In this document: positions 25,880-34,250 of the stretch, piece after piece
Layout of the letters: every line of letters starts with the position of its first letter
How positions within the stretch are numbered: the stretch's first letter is position 1
From: Chloroflexota bacterium
GTDB taxonomy: Bacteria; Chloroflexota; Dehalococcoidia; GIF9; AB-539-J10
Assembly: GCA_030611015.1 (NCBI GenBank)
Contig: JAUWQP010000005.1
Location: 1 to 35,628, forward strand
Reading direction: 5' to 3'
DNA length: 35,628 nt
Notes under the pieces: model-generated
What the model was told of the DNA's origin: nothing
The model's database searches: none
What the model saw: only the letters and a program-made list of their open reading frames with translations
Made by a program: the position numbers and the translations under genes

Positions 25880-27049
25880 ATGAAAGTATTGGTTCTTGGC
25901 GGAGCTGGAAGGATGGCTTACGCCACAATGAAAGATTTGCTGGAGATAGATACTGATGAGGTGTCTAAAGTCGTCATAGCGGATATAAACTACGAAAAGG
26001 TGAAAAATGTAGCTGACAAATTTCAAAATGAAAAATTGGTGCCGGTATGCATCGACATAGCTGAATATGCGAAGTTGGTAGACCTGATGAAAGGGAGTGA
26101 TGTTGTTATAGATTCAACCTATGTTTCTGGTACTACTTCTCTATCTATTATTAAGGCGGCTCTAGAAGCCCGAGTGCACGTGATCAATCTCGGCCAGCTT
26201 GGCAAAGAAGAAGAAAAACAGGCTGCAACCATGAGCGATGCATTCACGAAAGCAGGGTTAAGTGTTATTCTGGGCTTAGGAAGTTCGCCAGGTATATCGA
26301 ATCTGATGGTGAGAGAGTTGGCAGACAGATTGGACACCATGAACACTGTGGAAATAAGCTTCGCCTATGAAAGCGTAGGGACTTCAACCTTACCGATTAA
26401 GGAACCTTTTGCGTTTGCGTTTGAGGAGTTTGTAGAACACCCGTTGATTTTCCAGGACGCAAAATTTGTGACCATACCACCTCAAAGCGGCATCCAGTAC
26501 ATTGAATTCCCTGCTCCAATAGGGATGCGCCCTGCATTTTGTATTCCTCATTCAGAGGTCTGGACTGTCGCCGAGACCTTCGAAGAGAAGGGTATAAAGA
26601 ATGTAAGCGTGAGAGCCGGCTTTGCACCCGATTTCGTGAAAAAGGTGAACTTTCTGGTTGACTGTGGCCTTATGAGTCATAAGCCTCTCAAGGTAGGCGG
26701 CATTGATGTCATCCCTAGTGATGTTCTCTTCTCTTGCCTGGCACAACTTCCCCCTGAAGAAGGGGAAGTTGTTGATTATGGCTGTACGCTAGTTGTAGCT
26801 GTAGGGACGAAGAATAAAGAGAAAGTGGAGTACAAAGCGTTGATGCTTAACCGCCCCTATAAAGGATTGACTAACGCACAGCATAGAACTGGACATTCAC
26901 CCTCGATAACAGCTAGAATGCTCTACAAAGGTGAGATTAAGACGAAGGGGGTGTTCCCTCCAGAGAGAGGCGTGGACCCGAAGCCTTTCTTCAGAGAACT
27001 TACCAAAAGGGAGTTGGAGATAGCGGTAACCTCTAGAACTTTTGTTTGA
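25880..27049 (+). CDS. Saccharopine dehydrogenase-family oxidoreductase
   Basis: Rossmann fold with G7-G-A-G-R-M12, and an acidic D35 at the end of the second strand (V-V-I-A-D-I-N), which favours NAD over NADP. The C-terminal part has the family end R-T-G-H-S-P-S...G-E-I-K-T-K-G-V-F-P-P-E. The family includes saccharopine, carboxynorspermidine and lysine-epsilon dehydrogenases; the substrate is not evident. GGAGG at 25868-25872 supports the ATG. Length 389. It faces away from pyrG, and its nearest neighbours on the other side are ruined or carbamoyl-related genes. A link to ornithine or lysine metabolism is possible but is inference. Confidence 0.85.
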   Translation: MKVLVLGGAGRMAYATMKDLLEIDTDEVSKVVIADINYEKVKNVADKFQNEKLVPVCIDIAEYAKLVDLMKGSDVVIDSTYVSGTTSLSIIKAALEARVHVINLGQLGKEEEKQAATMSDAFTKAGLSVILGLGSSPGISNLMVRELADRLDTMNTVEISFAYESVGTSTLPIKEPFAFAFEEFVEHPLIFQDAKFVTIPPQSGIQYIEFPAPIGMRPAFCIPHSEVWTVAETFEEKGIKNVSVRAGFAPDFVKKVNFLVDCGLMSHKPLKVGGIDVIPSDVLFSCLAQLPPEEGEVVDYGCTLVVAVGTKNKEKVEYKALMLNRPYKGLTNAQHRTGHSPSITARMLYKGEIKTKGVFPPERGVDPKPFFRELTKRELEIAVTSRTFV

Positions 27050-27429
27050 TGGAGTTCAACCTGGGATTTAGTCTCTCACGCAACAGCCTATTCTGATTGA
27101 AAAACGAGGCTGAAAGAAGGGTTTCAAGCAACCCGGTTAGTAAGGCCTGTGATTAGTTGGAAGAGTTCGGAGCGAGCATTCATTGCGTAACACAACATGT
27201 CCGCTGCCGAGGCTGAACCCTGGCCTTGGTGGGTAGTAGAGGAATTTCACTTCGATGAGCCAGAAATAGCTTTCGCGAAAGCGAATCTTCTACCGATTGC
27301 AGACCACGAGATGCATGAGGCATGGACACAGCTCTGGGGAGATTTGAAAACCTCGATAGCAGGCTAATGATAAAACCTGCCCGAGTGACAGAGAGGCACC
27401 ATGCCTGTGTAGTATGGTGACTCTTTTTT
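27050..27429. other. Decayed spacer, no confident gene
   Basis: A 56-codon plus-strand frame (27197-27367) begins right after a stop and has no ribosome site. Its composition is tryptophan- and acid-rich (W-P-W-W-V-V-E-E) and it could be a gene remnant, but I cannot match it to a family. Nothing else is seen. Confidence 0.4.
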
Positions 27430-27953
27430 AAGAAGAAAACTGCAAACCATGCAATAGCGTATGATCCATGTTCAGCAAGACCCGCAGGATTCAGTTCACA
27501 AACTGCCCCCCGAAGGCTTTTCCCGAAGGGAAAAATCGACTTTGATAGGGCACTTGATGGTGGTGAAGGAGACCACACCATGGAAGGCACCCCGGGAGTT
27601 GAGATTGTCAAAGACCTCAAAAGAGGCACCAATGACTATGTCGCTAAAAAACCAGGATATGATGTGTTCCTGGGTACAGACATGGAGTATCTGCTAAATG
27701 GTTTGGGGTCAAGCCTGGTGATACTCTTATTTTGGTTAGTCTGTATACAGATGTTTGCGTCCACTACCCCACAGCGTCGGCGCATCAAGGTGATTACCAC
27801 GTTTGTGTAGTGGAGGAATGTTGTGCGGGGACTAGCAGTGATGCACATAACGCTGCCCTGACAGCTATCGAGTAGCTGGAGACTGGCGTCAGGTTAAAAC
27901 TGGATGATATGCTGAGTGCCATAGTTAAATATAAGACACAAAAACAGTATTAA
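27430..27953 (+). pseudogene. Isochorismatase-family amidohydrolase, ruined
   Basis: Two frames together give the family pattern. The first has E-G-T-P-G-V-E-I-V then Y-D-V-F-L-G-T-D with L-N-G-L-G. After a frameshift near 27725-27740 the second has Y-T-D-V-C-V-H-Y with the catalytic-type Cys, then C-V-V-E-E-C-C-A-G and D-A-H-N-A-A-L-T-A-I-E. A TAG at 27873-27875 then interrupts a tail that continues to the TAA at 27951-27953. The N-terminal D-x-Q motif region is not recognisable. The family includes N-carbamoylsarcosine and biuret amidohydrolases, which fits the carbamoyl theme of the neighbours (inference). Confidence 0.75.
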
Positions 27954-28075
27954 CTTTGGTTACACAGTGTTCAAGTCGAAAAGTAACATAACAAGCGTTG
28001 CCCGGGGCTTGGCGTTCTTGGGTTTCCCAGCGCTAAAAATGGCCGTAGTCAACTCGATGACACCGGCGTATCTAT

Positions 28076-29077
28076 TCAACTACCCAGTGTTGCCACCATT
28101 ACCGCTTTTATAGTGTGGATTCTGTTTTCAGCCTCCTCGAAAACTATAGAAGCCTCCGATTCGAAAACCTCCTCAGTAACCTCCATGCTCTCCAGACCGA
28201 ATTTCTGGTAGATGTCCTCACCGACGGTTGTTTCCCTATTATGGAATGCAGGCAAGCAGTGCATGAACTTCACCTTCGGGTTGCCTGTCATTTTGACCAG
28301 TTCTTTATTTACCTGGTACGGCCTCAGAAGCTCGGTTCTTTCCTTCCACACTTCTTCTGGCTCACCCATGGACACCCAAACATCCGTATAGAGAAAATCG
28401 CAACCTTTTACCCCCTCTTCCATGTTGTCCGGTATATTTATCCTAGCTCCTGTCTCTCTGGCGATTTCCTTCGCCTTTTGCACAAGTTCCTGCCCCGGCT
28501 GCATGCTCTTTGGAGCAATGCAACGAAAATCCATTCCCATCTTTGCTGTACCAATAAGGAGCGAGTTTCCCATATTAAATCGAGCATCCCCCAGGTATGC
28601 GAGCTTTACCTGGCTTAAAGGTTTGTCGGTGTGTTCTATGATGGTAAGAATATCCGCCAGCACCTGGGTGGGATGAAACTCGTTGGTAAGCCCATTCCAA
28701 ACAGGCACCTTCGAATATTCGGCAAGCAACTCCACAACCTCCTGTCCAAACCCGCGGTAGCCAATTCCATCGTACATTCTACCCAGTACACGAGCCGTAT
28801 CTTTCATGGATTCTTTCTTGCCCAGTTGCGAGGCGGATGGGTCCAGATACGTTACCCTCGCCCCCTGATCACAGGCAGCTACTTCAAAAGCACACCTCGT
28901 TCTGGTGGAGCTCTTTTCAAAGACTAGAATGATTTTCTTGCCGGTCATCCTTGGCTGCTCGGTACCGTTGTAATGCGCCCATTTCAGGTGGGCAGAAAGG
29001 TCTAGTAAAAATTTAATCTCTTCTGGTGAAAAATCCAGTAGCTTGAGAACGCTCCTGTTTCTGAGATTGCAGGCCAT
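28076..29077 (-). CDS. arcB: Ornithine carbamoyltransferase, catabolic-type
   Basis: Transfers carbamoyl between carbamoyl phosphate and ornithine/citrulline. Motifs: S57-T-R-T-R61 for carbamoyl phosphate, H135-P-T-Q138, D232 with S236-M-G238 of the ornithine loop, and H273-C-L-P276. The start is ATG 29077, because AAAGGAGG lies about 10 bases before it; the open frame runs further upstream without support. The 333-residue length and the C-terminal E-V-T-E-E-V-F-E-S block are closest, from memory, to the catabolic ArcB branch, but argF is not excluded. It appears intact although the carbamate kinase beside it is ruined. Confidence 0.88.
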   Translation of the reverse strand: MACNLRNRSVLKLLDFSPEEIKFLLDLSAHLKWAHYNGTEQPRMTGKKIILVFEKSSTRTRCAFEVAACDQGARVTYLDPSASQLGKKESMKDTARVLGRMYDGIGYRGFGQEVVELLAEYSKVPVWNGLTNEFHPTQVLADILTIIEHTDKPLSQVKLAYLGDARFNMGNSLLIGTAKMGMDFRCIAPKSMQPGQELVQKAKEIARETGARINIPDNMEEGVKGCDFLYTDVWVSMGEPEEVWKERTELLRPYQVNKELVKMTGNPKVKFMHCLPAFHNRETTVGEDIYQKFGLESMEVTEEVFESEASIVFEEAENRIHTIKAVMVATLGS

Positions 29078-29110
29078 TTTGCTGGTCCTCCTTTTAATAA
29101 TCACTAATCC

Positions 29111-29143
29111 TGCAGCACGAGATTACCCCGTATTAAATACAGG
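29111..29143. repeat. Partial copy of the 33823-34068 repeat
   Basis: TGCAGCACGAG followed by TACCCCGTAT and AAATA matches 34010-34040 with only a few differences. It lies upstream of arcB, between arcB and the HAD gene. Confidence 0.5.
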
Positions 29144-29159
29144 ATTCGCCCAACGTTTC

Positions 29160-29969
29160 TTAACACCCCCTAATATCTTCCTCGATTGGTTGTGACCTCT
29201 GAAAAAGCTTTACGACCTCACGGATTGAATCGAAGATATAGTCCGGGGTAATATTCGAAGATTTCAGGTCCATTTCCTGAAATTCCCCCGTTTTTACAAG
29301 CGCTGTTTTTAGTCCCGCCCTCCCGGCACCCAGAATGTCAGTCTTGACTCTGTCTCCCACCATGAGGATTTTACTCCTCTCCATATTTCCCATGGTATCA
29401 AGGGTGCTATCGAAAATATAGCAATTCGACTTTCCAATATAGGTAGCCTTAATACCAGCAGCATCTTCAAGCATCTTCCCGTATGTCCCTACTGTTAACT
29501 CAAGCTCTCCCATGTTATTATCGGTAATCTCAGTAATCATAACGACCAATTTTGCGCCTTTTAAAAGAAAGCGGAGCGCTCTGTTCAGATTTTGGAAGTT
29601 GAAACCATCGCGAAAATCTCCCAGAGCAATATATTCCGGATTATCAGGGTCATGGTGGAGATTGCGAAACTCTTCCAGACCCTCCCCTTTGAGCATTACC
29701 CAACAAGACTTCGGATTCAGAGTTTCCAGATGTTGAGCGATGGCAAAGGAAGCGGTAATGACCTCATGTTGGTAAACAGCGAACCCCTTCTTGCTCAGGT
29801 TTTCTGTGCATGGCTTTCTGCTCTTCAGGGTGCTGTTGGAGAGAATTCGAATACTAACTCCCTTTCCACGACGGGAGTCGAGGAGCTCAATAGCCCCAGG
29901 ATATACTTTATCCTGGAACTCAAGTACCCCATCAAGATCGAATATGACACCCGCTATCTCGTCTTTCAC
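29160..29969 (-). CDS. NagD-like HAD-IIA phosphatase
   Basis: HAD superfamily. Motif I is D-L-D-G-V-L at residues 11-16, motif II S-N-S at about 44-46, and motif IV G-D-R-V-K-T-D with G-A-G-R-A-G after it. The cap is of the C2 type between motifs II and III, as in NagD, 4-nitrophenylphosphatase and phosphoglycolate phosphatases. Length 269. GTG start with AAAGGGGA 6-7 bases upstream. It lies between arcB and the ruined carbamate kinase on the same strand. Substrate unknown. Confidence 0.82.
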   Translation of the reverse strand: MKDEIAGVIFDLDGVLEFQDKVYPGAIELLDSRRGKGVSIRILSNSTLKSRKPCTENLSKKGFAVYQHEVITASFAIAQHLETLNPKSCWVMLKGEGLEEFRNLHHDPDNPEYIALGDFRDGFNFQNLNRALRFLLKGAKLVVMITEITDNNMGELELTVGTYGKMLEDAAGIKATYIGKSNCYIFDSTLDTMGNMERSKILMVGDRVKTDILGAGRAGLKTALVKTGEFQEMDLKSSNITPDYIFDSIREVVKLFQRSQPIEEDIRGC

Positions 29970-29990
29970 CTCATCCCCTTTACTCGTAGT

Positions 29991-30022
29991 AGGGCAGAAT
30001 AGCCATGTGACTATTCTGCCCT
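29991..30022. terminator. Perfect 12-bp hairpin at the carbamate kinase / HAD junction
   Basis: AGGGCAGAATAG (29991-30002), 8-base loop, CTATTCTGCCCT (30011-30022). The stem is exact. It adjoins the natural stop of the carbamate kinase (30023-30025) and precedes the HAD ribosome site. There is no T-run on either strand, so an RNA-processing or attenuation role is as likely as termination. Confidence 0.45.
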
Positions 30023-30909
30023 CTATCTGGTAATTCGAGTGCCGGTTTTACCCTCAAGGGCCTTACCACAACTTCGGGAAGGGTTATAATCACCTCCCGT
30101 TCGCGCGATGGGTCTTTGTTCGTCTCCTCCAGGAACATGGTGGCCGCCCTCATTTTGGACTCCATACTCCCCTTGCCGAAGAGCCCTTCTTTCAGCATCT
30201 CCTTTGCTTCAGCCAAACTCAGCTTCTCCAGCGCCTTCTGCTGAGGCAAAGTCTTTATCAATCACCGCTTCGACACCACACAGGTCACGGTCATCCTCCC
30301 TAACCACTAGGATGCCTCTTTTCCCCCTACGGCGATTACAATCTCGCCAGCATCAAGCATACTCTTGATAATCCTTGCCATCTGAATATGTACCGGCATC
30401 GGCGACGGTACTACGCGCCTATAACCACGGGCACTATCTTCGACAACATCCCATCCCTTTTCCTGCCGCAATTGCTCTGCCTGGCTGGCACTATAAAAAG
30501 GACCGATGGGTTTAGAGGGATTCTGGAAAGCGGGATCGTTCTTATCCACTACTACCTCAGTTACCACGGTGGTGATATTATGTAGTGCTCCTGCTTGCCT
30601 CAGGCGGTTAGCCAGTGTGTTCTGAATCATGTAGCCTATAAAGCTCTGGGTAGCTGCCCCACAGATATCCAGAGGTAACGGCGGCACTACATCCTCAGCG
30701 ATCTCGTGGGCGAGGAGCAGATTACCCACCTGCGGACCATTGCCGCGGATGATGACAATGCGGCTTCCTCCTTTGAGCAGGTCCAGCAACTGGTCTGCAG
30801 TGCATCGTATATTTTCATATTGTTCCTCAGCGCTTCCCTTCTGTTCTGCCCTGAGAACCATGTTGCCGCCAAGTGCGATGACAAACGTCTTACTCTTGTT
30901 CCTATCCAT
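30023..30909 (-). pseudogene. arcC: Carbamate kinase, ruined by frameshifts and a deletion
   Basis: The first frame keeps V-I-A-L-G-G-N, G-N-G-P-Q-V-G-N and the S-P-M-P-V block, then breaks near 30310-30325 at a G/A run. A second frame continues with V-V-R-E-D-D and V-E-A-V-I-D-K-D-F-A-S. About 80-90 bases are then missing near 30240 (the segment that should carry the L-T-D-V-D motif). A third frame reads K-A-L-E-K-L-S to M-E-S-K-M-R-A-A, shifts again near 30065, and the last frame ends A-L-E-G-K-T-G-T-R-I-T-R at the TAG at 30025-30023. Loss of the nucleotide-site segment means no function can remain. Once it made ATP from carbamoyl phosphate beside arcB. Confidence 0.85.
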
Positions 30910-31015
30910 AATCTTCCCTCTCCCCCAATCTTTTCTCTCCGGCAGAATTAAGAAACATTAACTATTGCCACAAAATCTCAAAAAAGAGCCCTGTTTTGCC
31001 AGTCAGATTATCCCT

Positions 31016-32197
31016 TTAATAACCTTTAATCTGTTTCGGGAAGTAGTCCTCACACTTGCCCTCTCGATAGATGTCCAGCGTCGTACAGTGAAGGGTACCA
31101 CCTAGTGGGTCCACTTTGTCATACGGAATCGGAGCCACCTCGAAGCCGAGCTTATCCAGTTGCTCGCAGTACGCCGTCTCATGCGCCTCCACAAAGACCG
31201 TCTTGGGGCCGAGCGAGAAGATGTTCATCGAGATCCACGACACACCCTTCTCCGGCATGAGCAAGGTGGTTTTCGCTTTGTACACGTGGGTCGGCCAAGC
31301 CGCAGGGACCAGCTCCCAATCATTTTGCTTGAATAATTCCCAAAGCTGCGGGGTGCGCGGTGGCCAGTCTGGATTGGTACATACATAGCCCCGGCTGCAG
31401 CGGTACCAGATCCACATCAATGTGCCATGGCGAAAGGTTATCCGATTTACTAGGATCATCCGGTGTATCAAACTCCACATGGTGAACCCGGATGCCGAAT
31501 TCAGCAAACATGCACTTCAGCCAATCCATGCCACCCCTGTTAGTCACACGCGAGCACTGGTGAAAGGTGTCTTTGCCGAAACGCATGACATCGGCAGCAT
31601 CCCAAAGGGGCTCCTCCTCCGTCAATTGAAACTCCCAATAATATAGCTTCTGTTTCATTTCCTCCGGTGTCCAGACGTCGTCGAAGTAGTACCAATAACT
31701 TTCGACATAAGACTCGTCCGTCAGCCTGGGCTTGGGAGCGTTAAACCAGACCATTTCCAGGTCTTCTTTAAAGTACTGCTCACAGAGTGGCTGTAGATTC
31801 AGATATTCATACCACCGCGAGCGACGGCAGGGTGCTGCCTCAATGAGGTAGTTGTCATGACATAGGAACACATCCCGAGGATTATTGATGCCGTGGCAGT
31901 TCAACTGCGTCCAATCCGGTGTCGATACGGATTTATTAAACATACAAGGGTAAAGCACTACCCGCCCGACCATGACCTCCGTTTCTCCAGTACTGACACG
32001 AAATAATCCATCTGCTGATTGGCTGCAGCCACTATCTCCTCTGGAAACGGCCCATACCTCGGCAGGGGATAGCCGCCTTCCGGGAGATCATGTTGCCAGG
32101 CCAGCTCCGAAGCAGGAATGTTCGTCCCTTCCGGTCTTCCCACGATGACACGCTTCAACGGGTCCCACTCATTCCAAGAGTTGACAATCTTTGGCAT
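31016..32197 (-). pseudogene. Glycine amidinotransferase-like enzyme, ruined by two frameshifts
   Basis: Joined frames give about 393 residues matching the L-arginine:glycine amidinotransferase family. They read I-V-N-S-W-N-E-W-D-P-L-K at the start, then C-H-D-N-Y-L-I-E-A, D-A-A-D-V-M-R, P-W-H-I-D-V-D-L and, at the end, G-G-T-L-H-C-T-T. These hold the Asp, His and Cys (codon 31085-31087) of the active site. The frame breaks near 31965-31985 (apparent loss of one base) and near 31376-31380 (one extra C). All three pieces are otherwise well conserved, so the damage is recent or an error. It would transfer an amidino group from arginine, releasing ornithine for arcB. Confidence 0.88.
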
Positions 32198-32239
32198 TTC
32201 AATACCCTCCTTATGTCATATTATTATAGGTTATGCCTT

Positions 32240-33592
32240 CTACTTTTTTACGAAAAGATCATGCATCTTTACAAACTTCGATAGTATTTCGCCCAACTTC
32301 GGCATTCCGATTTCGCGAAGCTCATAAGAGGCTCTTGTATTAGGTTTCTTAATGTCAATGATTCTGCTCAAGTTAATAGGTGTTCCAATAACTACCGCAT
32401 CACAATCAACCTTGTTAACAGTCGCCTCCAGATCCTTTAGTTGCTGTTTGCCATAGCCCATTGCTGGCAGAAGCGTTCCAATATACGGATAACTCTTGAA
32501 GGTTTCGCTAATGCTACCCACTGTGTACGGTCTCGGGTCAACCAGTTCTCTCGCCCCATGCTGTCGGGCAGCAATCGTGCCCGCACCGTATTTCATCTCC
32601 CCATGCGTCAGCGTCGGGCCGTCTTCAATGACAAGCACTTTCTTTCCCTTGATAACTTCGGGGTCATCAACCTGAATCGGTGAGTTGGCTTCAATTACGG
32701 TTGCATTCGGATTTGTCTTAGCAATATTTTCTCGCACCCTTTGGACATTTTCCGGAGGGGCACTATCGATCTTATTGATAACCACCACATCGGCTATTCG
32801 CAAGCAGATTTCCCCGGGATAGTATGAGACCTCATGGCCCAGACGATGGGGGTCAGCAACAGTTATCATCAGGTCGGTGTTATAAAACGGAAAGTCATTA
32901 TTTCCCCCATCCCAGACAATAACGTCACAGCCCTTCGGGTCTTCTTCCGCAGCCGTTAAAATGTCCTGATAGTCCACCCCTGCGTATATAACGTTTCTGC
33001 GCACGACGTGTGGCTCGTACTCTTCCATCTCCTCAATGGTGCATTTGTGCTTCTCCAGGTCCTCTAACTCGGCAAAGCGCTGTACCCTCTGGGCAACCAA
33101 ATCGCCATACGGCATAGGATGGCGTATAGCAATAACCCTGAGGCCTCTTTCCATCAAGAGCTCTATAATTCTTCTTGAAGTCTGGCTTTTACCCGCGCCC
33201 GTTCTCACCGCACACACGGCGATAACAGGTTTCTTGCTCTTAAGCATCGTGTCCCTTGGACTGAGCATCATGTAGTTTGAACCAGCAGCATTTACAATTG
33301 CGCCGAGACCCATCACATGCTGGTAAGAAACATCACTATAGGAAAAGACGCAGAAATCAACATTTAACTCCCTTATAAGTCTCGGCAATGCCTCCTCCGC
33401 GTAGATTGGAATTCCCTCTGGATAGAGATTACCAGCCAGTTCAGGCGGGTACTTCTTATCCGCGATGCCTGGTATTTGTGCACCAGTGAATCCCACCACG
33501 TTGTACTTTACTTTGCCCCTAAAGTACACGTTGAAATTGTGAAAGTCCCTGCCCGCGGCGCCAATAATCAATACATTTTCCCTTTTTCCCAT
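32240..33592 (-). CDS. COG2403-type P-loop GTPase (cyclic 2,3-diphosphoglycerate synthetase-like)
   Basis: A 450-residue cytoplasmic protein. The N-terminal 115 residues look like a Rossmann domain (V-L-I-I-G-A-A-G-R-D-F-H-N-F). The P-loop is V-R-T-G-A-G-K135-S136 in the next domain, followed by D-G-G-N-N-D at about 229-234 and V-I-N-K-I-D (a guanine-type N-K-x-D, about 275-280). The family is annotated as predicted GTPase or cyclic 2,3-diphosphoglycerate synthetase; activity is not proved by sequence. It heads the minus-strand accessory block and ends 43 bases before the amidinotransferase start, so co-transcription is likely. It is fully intact. Confidence 0.75.
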   Translation of the reverse strand: MGKRENVLIIGAAGRDFHNFNVYFRGKVKYNVVGFTGAQIPGIADKKYPPELAGNLYPEGIPIYAEEALPRLIRELNVDFCVFSYSDVSYQHVMGLGAIVNAAGSNYMMLSPRDTMLKSKKPVIAVCAVRTGAGKSQTSRRIIELLMERGLRVIAIRHPMPYGDLVAQRVQRFAELEDLEKHKCTIEEMEEYEPHVVRRNVIYAGVDYQDILTAAEEDPKGCDVIVWDGGNNDFPFYNTDLMITVADPHRLGHEVSYYPGEICLRIADVVVINKIDSAPPENVQRVRENIAKTNPNATVIEANSPIQVDDPEVIKGKKVLVIEDGPTLTHGEMKYGAGTIAARQHGARELVDPRPYTVGSISETFKSYPYIGTLLPAMGYGKQQLKDLEATVNKVDCDAVVIGTPINLSRIIDIKKPNTRASYELREIGMPKLGEILSKFVKMHDLFVKK

Positions 33593-33690
33593 AAGTAATA
33601 TGTCTTCCTTGATCTCTAAAATTCCATTATGCGCCCGACGTCAGGTGAAGAATCGGTTAGCTGCCTCATTCGATGTCAGAAAAGTTGCTA

Positions 33691-33719
33691 TATTGGTTCA
33701 GTTGTTTTCGGGCAAATCG
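33691..33719 (+). repeat. 29-bp direct repeat, copy 1
   Basis: Starts TATTGGTTCAGTTG and ends GGGCAAATCG. It is identical to 34111-34139, and the bases after each copy are also similar (AAAATG.TACCACTC). Spacer 33593-34240 holds only repeats; no gene is seen. Confidence 0.8.
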
Positions 33720-33822
33720 GCTATGATAAAATGTTACCACTCTCCTCAGTTCTCCTCAAGTCCTTGTCCTTGTTCACGAATCTAATTTCTTTCTTGCCGC
33801 TGTTCACCTCTTTTCTATAATT

Positions 33823-34068
33823 AGGCTGTTTAATTTTTATTTTCGGTTCGGTTTCGGGTGTTTTGGCATCCCTGCAGGGCAGCATTTCACATATCGCCAC
33901 CTTGGCGGGGAATAAAACCCCACCCTACGAAGTGTTCCAAATTTTGTAGTGCGACCCTTCAGAGCCTATCCCAACCCCGTATCGAGTGCGAGGTAAGGTG
34001 CAGCCGGGATGCAGCACGAGGCTACCCCGTATCAAATAGGGGACTAGCACTACATTTTTGATCAGCCT
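33823..34068. repeat. MITE-like element, copy 2
   Basis: The ends AGGCTGTTTAATTTTT (33823-33838) and CATTTTTGATCAGCCT (34053-34068) are imperfect inverted repeats. The left end equals the complement of the right end of copy 1 (1740-1756), and 33936-33960 matches 1690-1666 in inverse orientation. It contains several GC-rich hairpin units and no coding frame. It is flanked at some distance by the 29-bp direct repeats. Confidence 0.6.
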
Positions 34069-34110
34069 CGCAATAACTCCTTCCATATCATCATGTTAAG
34101 AGAATGCCGG

Positions 34111-34139
34111 TATTGGTTCAGTTGTTTTCGGGCAAATCG
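34111..34139 (+). repeat. 29-bp direct repeat, copy 2
   Basis: Exact second copy of 33691-33719, 420 bases downstream. The pair brackets MITE-like copy 2. Confidence 0.8.
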
Positions 34140-34222
34140 AGAGCCAAAATGCTACCACTCGCCTTACCTTTTGTCAACACACATGTCCTGAAATTCTTTG
34201 CGGAGTTGGCCCTGAGCAATGT

Positions 34223-34250
34223 GAGACTGTTTCGTTTCGCTCACAATAAC
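34223..34250. repeat. Palindromic dispersed repeat at the 3-prime end of rnhB
   Basis: GAGACTGTTTCG then TTTCGCTCACAATAAC, a drifted copy of the aroKB/ruvX repeat. It supplies the last residues and the TGA stop of rnhB. Confidence 0.6.

Noticed and set aside
27180-27632. A 150-codon minus-strand open frame
   Set aside because: It lies antisense to the isochorismatase remnant, whose plus-strand frames match a known family; the minus-strand protein matches nothing I know.
28115-28618. A 167-codon plus-strand open frame
   Set aside because: Antisense to arcB, which has all its motifs.
33593-34240. CRISPR array or small RNA locus
   Set aside because: Only two copies of the 29-bp repeat exist, 420 bases apart, with no regular spacers.
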